32,454 bases of DNA. It comes from Kangiellaceae bacterium. GTDB lineage: Bacteria; Pseudomonadota; Gammaproteobacteria; Enterobacterales; Kangiellaceae. The notes under the pieces are model-generated. The model saw only the letters and a list, made by a program, of their open reading frames with translations. It ran no database searches and was not told where the DNA came from. Within the stretch, counting starts at the first letter, position 1, and each line of letters begins with the position of its first letter. This document shows positions 25,951 to 32,454 of the stretch, piece by piece. The DNA is taken from the NCBI GenBank assembly GCA_019090895.1, contig JAHRVB010000044.1, positions 1 to 32,454 of the forward strand, given 5' to 3'. A program made the translations under genes and the position numbers.

Positions 25951-28900
25951 TTACTGAAAATCATCTTCCCTAGCAACCGCGGCTGCTCGAATGCTACTCT
26001 GAACCAAAATCAATAACTCTCGCAAAGCGACTGAGAACTTAGCGAATTCATGTCGACTACTAGCCCTAAAATCAGCAACCATTTGTTGCCAACGCTCAAG
26101 TAAATCTTCGTTTTGAATTATCCACGCTATTATTCTCTCTTCCGCCGTTGCTTTATCAATTGACATATGAAGTACTGCCACGGTCAAACTTCGCTGCTGC
26201 CAGTCTAGCTCTTCTCTAAAGCTCGCTCTTGCAAATGCTTGCCAGTGATTGTCCACTGGTTGCGTAGTAATTTGATCGAGGAACCAATGCAATTCTAATT
26301 TTGCACCAAGATTGTAATAAACCTCGCCAACCAGAGAAACTTTCAAATTCGTTAGTTTTGACATCTCTACAATATCCAAACCAGAAAAAACAGTACTAAG
26401 GTAACCAACTTTAGTCGCAAGCTTTTTGGGAACGCCTAGAGAAATCCATCCATCAATGCCAGATTGAATGGCAGCAACCTCTTCTTTATCCAGCGCCTTC
26501 TTAACATTCTTTTGTAAGTCAGCAATGCCTTCTTTAAAGAACTCGATACCCTCCGTTATTGCAAGATTTTTACGTCTGTGTCGAAGGAACCATCGTGTGC
26601 TCCGTCTAATCATTCGTTGAGTTTGATAAAACATATTATGTTTCACATGCGCAGGTACTTGATGATCGAGTGACTCGATACCCGCCCAAATTTTTGGCAT
26701 ATCAAATATTTCTTTAGATAAGGTGAAACATATCGCGACATCTGAAGCAGAAGCCCCCGTTTCATCCGTTGTTCTAAAAGCAAAATTGCTGCCCAGATAA
26801 TCGACCATTTCGTTTGCTAATCGCATCGAAACTATCTCATTTTTAAGCGGATGCGTTTGCATTTTATTAGCAAACTTCTTTCTTAAAGCGGTTGGGAAAT
26901 AGTTACTTAACTCATTTTTATAATAGGGTTCATTCGCAATATCTGGAGTACATAAATCCTCCTTTAAAATCATTTTTCCGTAAGCCGCCAACACAGCAAG
27001 CTCCGCTCGAGTAAAACCTTGACTACGCGCTAATCGTTCCAGTAATTCATCATCTGATGGGAGGAATTCGAGCTCTCTGTTGATTTTTCCTTCCCTTTCC
27101 ATCCAATGAATAAATCGCATCAGTTCTTTGACCATCTTTACCGACCGTTCTTCACTGATACTGATAGTTTGAGCTTGTAAGAAATTTTCTCGTAAAACGA
27201 TATCGCCCACTTCATCGGTCATGCTAAGCAACAATTTATTGCGTTGCTTTTCCGTCATATCACCATCGGCGACAATTTGATTGAGTAGGATTTTGATGTT
27301 GACTTCATTATCTGAACAATTAACGCCACCTGCGTTATCAATAAAGTCTGAATTACCTCTCCCCCCCTTCAGCATGTATTCGATTCTACCAAGCTGGGTT
27401 ACACCTAAATTTCCGCCTTCTCCGATTATTTTACAGTTAAGCTCCTCGCCATTTACACGCAAGTTGTCGTTAGCTCGGTCACCGACGTCGGAATTAGTTT
27501 CATTGCGACTCTTGATATACGTACCTATACCGCCATTCCATAGCAAGTCAACGTCAGATTTAAGAATACTATTGATCAATTTGTTAGGAGTCATGCTATC
27601 GGAATTGACTCCTAACCAACTTTTAATTTCTTTCGATAATGGTATCGACTTCGCAGATCGCAAGAAAATACCGCCTCCCTTTGAAATCAATTTGGCATTA
27701 TAATCTTCCCAGCTAGAACGAGGTAAATTAAACAAGCGCTCTCGTTCTATATAGCTTTCTTCGGCATTGGGGTTAGGGTCGATAAAAATATGCATATGAT
27801 TAAATGCTGAAATTAATTTAGTATGGCGAGAACATAACATTCCGTTCCCAAAGACATCGCCGGCCATGTCGCCAACGCCTACAGCTGTGAATTCAGTCGT
27901 TTGGCAATCGATTCCCATTTCCATGAAGTGTCTCTTTACGGATTCCCAAGCACCTTTAGCTGTAATCCCCATTTTCTTATGATCATAACCAACACTTCCA
28001 CCCGATGCAAAAGCGTCACCTAACCAAAAATTATATTCTTCCGATATACCGTTTGCGATGTCAGAAAAAGTAGCCGTACCTTTATCTGCCGCCACGACTA
28101 AATAAGGGTCATCCTCATCTAAGCGTACAACATTAGTAGGCGGTACTAATTGTCCTTTTACTAAGTTATCCGTTACGTCTAGCAGCGCACTAATGAAAAT
28201 CTTATAACAACTGATTCCCTCGGCCATAAATTCATCACGAGAGAGTCCATCGAGACTACGCTTACAGACGAATCCTCCTTTGGCTCCTACGGGTACGATG
28301 ACAGAATTTTTTACTTGCTGTGCTTTAACGAGGCCAAGAATTTCCGTTCTAAAATCCTCTTTACGATCTGACCAACGTAGACCACCTCGAGCAACTTTAC
28401 CACCACGTAAGTGGACCCCTTCGAGCTTAGGAGAATATACAAAAATTTCAAACATAGGCGCCGGTTGCGGTATGTCAATTATCGATGCGGGTGCTAGCTT
28501 TATCGAGATATAACTTTTTGGTTTACCTTGTGAATCATTCTGAAAAAAGTTCGTACGAGTTGAAACATCGATTAATTCCAAGTAGCGATTAAGAATTCTG
28601 TCTTGGTCTAAATTAGATACGCTTTCCAATCCTTTGAGAATTCTATTTCTCGAAACGTTTTCTTTCCGAGAGTCTCGTTCAAACTTTGGATCAAATTTCA
28701 AATAGAAATAGTCCACTATTTGGCGAGCAATTTTAGGATAAGCTGCAAGTGTTTCTTCTATATAGTGCTGTGAAAAACTTGAGCCGATTTGCCACATATA
28801 TTTGGCATAAGCTCTTAATAATGCCGTTTCACGCCAATCTAAAGATGCACTTAAAATGAGTCTATTAAAGCCATCGTTTTCCGCGTCTCCTAACCACACT

Positions 28901-30822
28901 TCTCTAAACGCATCTTGGAATTTATCTTTGAGCACTTCCAAGTCAAGTTTTTCGCCACCGGCGTGTTTCATTTCGAAATCACTAATCCAGCGGTTCACTC
29001 CACCGACAGGTTTTATTTTAAAAGGTGTCTCTCCAATTACTTTTAATCCCATATTCTCTAACATCGGCATTATTTCTGACAAGGGCTTTGGTTTATTTCG
29101 ATAATAGAGTTTGAATTTTATTTTTTCGCCATCATCTTCCTGAGAGCGATACAACAACATGCTCAGTTCGTTTGTTTCACTCAATAACTCCATATGTTTA
29201 ATATCGAGAACAGCCGTCGGAATCGTATAGTCATCTTGGTAACCTGGATGAAATCCGCTCGCGTATCGTTTGATTAGCCGTTTTCCTTCAGCTTCTCCAT
29301 ATGATGACAGCAAAGCATCCTTGAGGTTATCTTCCCAAGAACGAGCCGCTTGTTGTAAGTCCTTTTCTATCGAATGAAGATCGTATTTTACAGCCTCAGC
29401 ATTTTCGACCGGTACAATAAAATACATTCTAGCCAACACTGATTCTGAAAAAGATGTTGTAAATTGAATATCGCCTGTCGCGCCTAATCGAGCCCCTAGT
29501 ATTTCAGTTATCCTAACCCGTATTTTGGTGTTATATATCTCTCTAGGAACATACACGAGGCAAGAGAAGAACCTTCCATACGGGTCTCTTCTAATAAATA
29601 AACGGACAATAGAGCGCTCCTGCATTTGCAGAATACCTAATGAAGTATCTAGTAGATTGGCATATCCCGTTTGAAACAATTCATCACGAGGATAAGTTTC
29701 AAGAATGTTCTTTAACACTTTTGCGTCGTGCTCGTAACTGGACAAACCAGACTCGTTTTGAACGACAAGAATCTTTTGTCTGAGAACGGGTATATTCATC
29801 GGATTAATATTATAGGCTGCGGAAGTATACAGACCGATAAAACGGTCTTCACCAACAATTTCGCCTTTCTTGTTAACTCGTTTTATTCCTACGTAATCGA
29901 TATGCGCTGGACGGTGGACTTTAGATACTGAACTTAATTTGGTTAAAACGAGTAAATTGTCTCTTTTTAAGATCAAGTTTCGAGCACCACTGGGTAAATC
30001 ATCAAGCTGATAAGCTTTTGGTTTCCACTGCTCTAATGAACTGAGTCCCAGTGTCGAATCTTGCTTCGGTACAAGTCGTTTACCTTTCTTTCCATCTTTC
30101 AATTCATAATAAGCGTATCCCAGAAGCGTGAAGTGATTTGCACTGATCCATTGTAAGAAATCTTTACTTTCCGAGTTTTTGGTACTTTGAAGCTCTACTG
30201 GCAATTTACTCATATTTCCAATCACTGTTTGCAACTTCATGCACATTGGTTTCCAATCCAATACGGCTGCTCGTACTTCCGTCAGTATTCCCTCCAAATT
30301 TTTTCGAATTAACTCTAGCTCAGAATTTTCTAATTGCCGATCGATCTCGAGTAACATTGGTGTAATTGTAGGTTTAACTTCTGAATGACTTGGACGTTGA
30401 ATTTTGGTGATCTTCCCTGCTTTATCTCGGGTCAGGTCCATCGGTAAATGGATGTGTAAATGAACCCCGATCCCCATTCTGTTTAATTCCATTCTCACTG
30501 AGTCTACGAGAAATGGCATATCTTCATGCACTAACTCTATTACACTGTGCTGTGTTTGCCATCCATCATTTTCTAGTTCAGGAGAATACACTCTCACTCG
30601 ATTACCTGTTTGGGATTCTTGAGTGAATCGCCACAAGCTAACAATTGGAGAATAAAGATCGCTAGCTGATCGAAACTCAACATCACCAGAGGTTATATTG
30701 GTACAAAAGTACCGAGCGAATTCGGCCACTAAAGCCGCTTGTCTTTTTCGAAATTTCGAATCTATTTGTTTTAATACGTTTTTGAAAAGTACGCTATCTT
30801 GCGAATTATTACTTTTTAGCAT
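25951..30822 (-). CDS. gdhB: Large NAD-specific glutamate dehydrogenase
   Basis: A 1623-residue NAD-dependent glutamate dehydrogenase of the 180-kDa class known from Pseudomonas, Streptomyces and Caulobacter. It oxidises glutamate to 2-oxoglutarate and ammonia and so works in amino-acid breakdown. The long N-terminal half (about 1-700) holds ACT-like regulatory regions. The catalytic core lies near 810-1200, with RGGLRWSDRKEDFRTEILGL and the VGAKGGFV segment carrying the substrate-binding lysine, then GVGDMAGDVFGNGML and NGGIGTYIK. Length fits the class. AAGGA sits six bases before the ATG. No frameshift is seen over the whole gene. The product is a homo-oligomer in the cytoplasm. Confidence 0.97.
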   Translation of the reverse strand: MLKSNNSQDSVLFKNVLKQIDSKFRKRQAALVAEFARYFCTNITSGDVEFRSASDLYSPIVSLWRFTQESQTGNRVRVYSPELENDGWQTQHSVIELVHEDMPFLVDSVRMELNRMGIGVHLHIHLPMDLTRDKAGKITKIQRPSHSEVKPTITPMLLEIDRQLENSELELIRKNLEGILTEVRAAVLDWKPMCMKLQTVIGNMSKLPVELQSTKNSESKDFLQWISANHFTLLGYAYYELKDGKKGKRLVPKQDSTLGLSSLEQWKPKAYQLDDLPSGARNLILKRDNLLVLTKLSSVSKVHRPAHIDYVGIKRVNKKGEIVGEDRFIGLYTSAAYNINPMNIPVLRQKILVVQNESGLSSYEHDAKVLKNILETYPRDELFQTGYANLLDTSLGILQMQERSIVRLFIRRDPYGRFFSCLVYVPREIYNTKIRVRITEILGARLGATGDIQFTTSFSESVLARMYFIVPVENAEAVKYDLHSIEKDLQQAARSWEDNLKDALLSSYGEAEGKRLIKRYASGFHPGYQDDYTIPTAVLDIKHMELLSETNELSMLLYRSQEDDGEKIKFKLYYRNKPKPLSEIMPMLENMGLKVIGETPFKIKPVGGVNRWISDFEMKHAGGEKLDLEVLKDKFQDAFREVWLGDAENDGFNRLILSASLDWRETALLRAYAKYMWQIGSSFSQHYIEETLAAYPKIARQIVDYFYLKFDPKFERDSRKENVSRNRILKGLESVSNLDQDRILNRYLELIDVSTRTNFFQNDSQGKPKSYISIKLAPASIIDIPQPAPMFEIFVYSPKLEGVHLRGGKVARGGLRWSDRKEDFRTEILGLVKAQQVKNSVIVPVGAKGGFVCKRSLDGLSRDEFMAEGISCYKIFISALLDVTDNLVKGQLVPPTNVVRLDEDDPYLVVAADKGTATFSDIANGISEEYNFWLGDAFASGGSVGYDHKKMGITAKGAWESVKRHFMEMGIDCQTTEFTAVGVGDMAGDVFGNGMLCSRHTKLISAFNHMHIFIDPNPNAEESYIERERLFNLPRSSWEDYNAKLISKGGGIFLRSAKSIPLSKEIKSWLGVNSDSMTPNKLINSILKSDVDLLWNGGIGTYIKSRNETNSDVGDRANDNLRVNGEELNCKIIGEGGNLGVTQLGRIEYMLKGGRGNSDFIDNAGGVNCSDNEVNIKILLNQIVADGDMTEKQRNKLLLSMTDEVGDIVLRENFLQAQTISISEERSVKMVKELMRFIHWMEREGKINRELEFLPSDDELLERLARSQGFTRAELAVLAAYGKMILKEDLCTPDIANEPYYKNELSNYFPTALRKKFANKMQTHPLKNEIVSMRLANEMVDYLGSNFAFRTTDETGASASDVAICFTLSKEIFDMPKIWAGIESLDHQVPAHVKHNMFYQTQRMIRRSTRWFLRHRRKNLAITEGIEFFKEGIADLQKNVKKALDKEEVAAIQSGIDGWISLGVPKKLATKVGYLSTVFSGLDIVEMSKLTNLKVSLVGEVYYNLGAKLELHWFLDQITTQPVDNHWQAFARASFREELDWQQRSLTVAVLHMSIDKATAEERIIAWIIQNEDLLERWQQMVADFRASSRHEFAKFSVALRELLILVQSSIRAAAVAREDDFQ

Positions 30823-31149
30823 GTCAATTCCTTCAGGAACGTTTGAGTAAATAGTGGGAAGCTTTTTAAAAAGAAATTATATTTGAGAGCCTTGAAAACA
30901 CAATCGGATCGTTTAAAGCAATTATCTAGAAACATAGGAGCTAGACCTTGATTTATCGGTGAAGAATTGTAAATCCGATATTTTCATTGTTATTGGGGTA
31001 GCAATTAAACTTAAACTATTGTTATTGTAGGATAAAGTTTCTAGATTAGCACTATTATTTGTCGCCTAATTGACATTTATTTGACTGCTTACTAAGACAG
31101 TAATTTATAGATTATTCCAGATAAAATGAAAAGTTATGCTTATAACCTA
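30823..31149. other. Region upstream of NAD-GDH, no gene
   Basis: A 327-base AT-rich stretch between the DUF2835 gene and gdhB. It must contain the gdhB promoter, yet I find no convincing -35/-10 pair. A 12-base AT palindrome (CTTTTTAAAAAG, 30862-30873) is close to the start. No ORF with a good start and no RNA gene are seen. Confidence 0.5.
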
Positions 31150-31368
31150 TTATTTACGAATCAGCGAGATGACTTTTCCGTTATTGTCATACTCTAAGAT
31201 AAATTCTCCTTGGACACCGCTGCGGGAAACATAGGGAAGAATTAAGTTGGCTGGAAATTGAACTTTAAGCCCTTCATAGGACCGAACCAGTATGTTTTGG
31301 GCTTGGCCTCGGTAGTATTTTTGAACTTCCGAGGTGTTTAGATTTATGGAAAAACGAGCTAGAGGCAT
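31150..31368 (-). CDS. DUF2835 protein
   Basis: A 72-residue protein matching DUF2835: RFSINLNTSEVQKYYRGQAQNILVRSYEGLKVQFPA, then an LILPYVSRSGVQGEF-type segment and the ending ISLIRK. Small, all-beta, cytoplasmic, function unknown. It follows the DUF2799 lipoprotein gene by 25 bases on the same strand, so the two are probably one transcript. No clear ribosome binding site precedes the ATG. Confidence 0.9.
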   Translation of the reverse strand: MPLARFSINLNTSEVQKYYRGQAQNILVRSYEGLKVQFPANLILPYVSRSGVQGEFILEYDNNGKVISLIRK

Positions 31369-31380
31369 TAAGGTAGGTCT

Positions 31381-31398
31381 ACTAACCAGCTGGTTAGT
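31381..31398. repeat. 18-bp perfect palindrome between two genes
   Basis: ACTAACCAGCTGGTTAGT is a perfect dyad with no spacer. It covers the stop codon of the lipoprotein gene and ends 13 bases before the DUF2835 ATG. With no loop it is a poor RNA hairpin, so a protein site or chance are the options. Confidence 0.5.
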
Positions 31399-32017
31399 TC
31401 CGAATCATCCGCTGATAAATATCTTTCAGTCTAGCTAAACTGATTCTCATATTATCAATTTCGATGTAAGTCGCTTCACTCTCTCGTTCCAGAGACTTAA
31501 TTTCTTCTAATAGTTCTCTTCTTCGATATTCTTTAGTTCCATTCCGTACGAGCTCTTCTTCCATCGCTCGCTTTTGTTTTTCTATATCTTCCAGTCGATG
31601 ATGTCGAGAGTCTATTTCACTTTCTAAACCAAGTATTTCTTTAGAAGCACGATAAATCCTCAAACCATCTTGATGACCCCTGTTGAAGTCTCGCACAGAA
31701 GAACCGGTACAGACTTGATTATTCGTCGCACCCTTTACTCCTTGTTGATATCCGTTTTGCTGGGTACAAAACTGCTTCAAGCCTTGTTTATGTCCCTTTA
31801 TGTAGCTTGTTAAGTCTGGCGCTATTCGATATTCAGAGCAAGCTTCTCGGTGCTCTCCAATATAGGAAGTGTTCCTACCTTTCGAACCATCTTCCAAGCC
31901 GATGATTTCCCAATTAGCCGATTGACACTCTGATTCATTAAGGGTTGCGCAGCCACTCATCTGAATAAGTGCAAATAAAATGAGTGTGTGACTTGAGATT
32001 GATTTTACTGAATACAT
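31394..32017 (-). CDS. DUF2799 lipoprotein with coiled-coil tail
   Basis: A 207-residue predicted outer-membrane lipoprotein. Signal peptide 1-22 ends in the lipobox-like MSGC, with Cys23 as the lipidated residue. The DUF2799 region (about 25-125) shows its repeated pattern of Gly-His and Gly residues (YIKGHKQGLKQFC, GYQQGVKG, FNRGHQDGLRIY). Residues 125-207 form a long charged coiled coil (LEDIEKQKRAMEEEL, LEEIKSLERESEA). Function is unknown. The start has no strong ribosome binding site. Confidence 0.85.
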   Translation of the reverse strand: MYSVKSISSHTLILFALIQMSGCATLNESECQSANWEIIGLEDGSKGRNTSYIGEHREACSEYRIAPDLTSYIKGHKQGLKQFCTQQNGYQQGVKGATNNQVCTGSSVRDFNRGHQDGLRIYRASKEILGLESEIDSRHHRLEDIEKQKRAMEEELVRNGTKEYRRRELLEEIKSLERESEATYIEIDNMRISLARLKDIYQRMIRN

Positions 32018-32124
32018 AGATATTAATTGCTTAGCTTTAAAAGATTAACTAAATATTAGCAGCTCTTTTAGTACTTTGGAAAGTTCTAATAAGACATGTT
32101 TATTTTTGAGTTTTTGAAGGGCAT

Positions 32125-32162
32125 AAAAAAACGGGACCGACAGAAAACTGTGGGTCCCGTTT
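32125..32162 (-). terminator. Strong terminator after tRNA-Arg
   Basis: On the minus strand, ACGGGACC pairs with GGTCCCGT. After a C-C mismatch the inner ACAG/CTGT pair closes a TTTT loop, and seven T follow. It starts a few bases after the tRNA-Arg CCA end. A shorter T run on the plus side suggests it may act both ways. Confidence 0.92.
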
Positions 32163-32166
32163 AAAA

Positions 32167-32243
32167 TGGCGCGCATGGAAGGAGTCGAACCTCCGACCGC
32201 CTGGTTCGTAGCCAGGTACTCTATCCAGCTGAGCTACATGCGC
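32167..32243 (-). tRNA. tRNA-Arg (ACG)
   Basis: A 77-base tRNA with encoded CCA. The acceptor stem GCGCATG/CATGCGC is perfect. The anticodon stem CCTGG/CCAGG holds the loop CTACGAA with anticodon ACG (read as ICG after editing by TadA). The T-arm GGAGG/CCTCC with TTCGACT is also clear. It decodes CGU, CGC and CGA. Confidence 0.97.
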
Positions 32244-32369
32244 GTATTCGGTACTGACTTTCAACACAACATTGAAAGGAGCGGTATTATCCATACCAGT
32301 CATAACGTTGTCAAACTATATTCATGAGAACAATGAATGAAAACACTAAAACCTTGTGCAAAAAAATAA

Positions 32370-32454
32370 TGGCGGAGAGAGAGGGATTCGAACCCTCGAT
32401 GGGCTATAAAACCCATACTCCCTTAGCAGGGGAGCGCCTTCAGCCGCTCGGCCA
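32370..32454 (-). tRNA. tRNA-Ser (GCT), 5' end cut by window
   Basis: The long-variable-arm tRNA-Ser. Anticodon stem CTCCC/GGGAG with loop CTGCTAA gives anticodon GCT for AGC/AGU. A variable arm (TATGGG/CCCATC region), a T-arm GAGGG/CCCTC with TTCGAAT and an encoded CCA are present. The first bases of the 5' acceptor strand lie beyond the window edge. It is co-oriented with tRNA-Arg, about 127 bases upstream of it. Confidence 0.95.

Noticed and set aside
32100..32303. 67-codon minus-strand ORF
   Set aside because: It lies over tRNA-Arg and its terminator; the translated VAQLDRVPGYEPGGRRFDS pattern is the well-known false protein from a tRNA.
1..32454. CRISPR arrays, IS elements, phage genes or integration sites
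   Set aside because: No spaced repeat series, transposase, integrase or flanking target-site duplication was seen; both tRNA genes lack nearby integrase genes.

Overview
The window looks like chromosomal DNA of a low-GC, AT-rich gammaproteobacterium, probably marine and near the Oceanospirillales/Alteromonadales. This rests on gene content: FadI/FadJ-type beta-oxidation, a 1623-residue NAD-glutamate dehydrogenase, an M1 aminopeptidase N, a MoxR-Bat operon, the small gammaproteobacterial families DUF2835, DUF5062-like and DUF4124, and a tRNA-Ser(GCT)/tRNA-Arg(ACG) pair. I cannot fix the genus. I see no phage, IS element, CRISPR array or clear genomic island. This is mostly housekeeping DNA, and the interest lies in regulatory sites, very small genes and unusual domain layouts.

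Layout. 1-1929 (+): the 3' part of a GGDEF diguanylate cyclase, a small Cys-motif protein and a PhyH-type dioxygenase. 1933-8584 (-): the fadI-fadJ operon with its own terminator and a PsrA-like operator, a scramblase/LURP-one-like protein, a membrane-anchored M20 peptidase and a DUF5062-like protein. 8816-16154 (+): a tight MoxR-DUF58-DUF4381-BatA-BatB/C-BatD operon with overlapping reading frames. 16155-16645: a short stretch with two TGTCC/GGACA dyads about three helical turns apart, a good sigma-54 promoter and a 33-codon membrane-protein ORF with a strong ribosome binding site. 16646-21427 (-): a nitrilase-fold amidohydrolase, then a branched-chain 2-oxoacid dehydrogenase operon (E1alpha-E1beta-E2) bounded by an intrinsic terminator and a dyad that flanks its -10 box. 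21899-25859: pepN, a zinc-ribbon membrane protein, a 59-codon ORF on the opposite strand and a secreted DUF4124 protein. 25883-32454 (-): the large NAD-GDH, DUF2835, a DUF2799 lipoprotein, tRNA-Arg with its terminator, and a tRNA-Ser cut by the window edge.

How the genes fit together. Fatty-acid oxidation (FadI/FadJ), branched-chain keto-acid oxidation (Bkd), aminopeptidase N, the M20 peptidase and NAD-GDH suggest a cell living on peptides, amino acids and lipids. The Bat operon is an envelope or chaperone-type AAA+/VWA system.

Best candidate for something undescribed: the 16.2-16.6 kb sigma-54 unit driving a tiny membrane protein. Also notable are the lysine-rich histone-H1-like N-terminal tail on FadI and the E2 subunit with two lipoyl and two E3/E1-binding domains.
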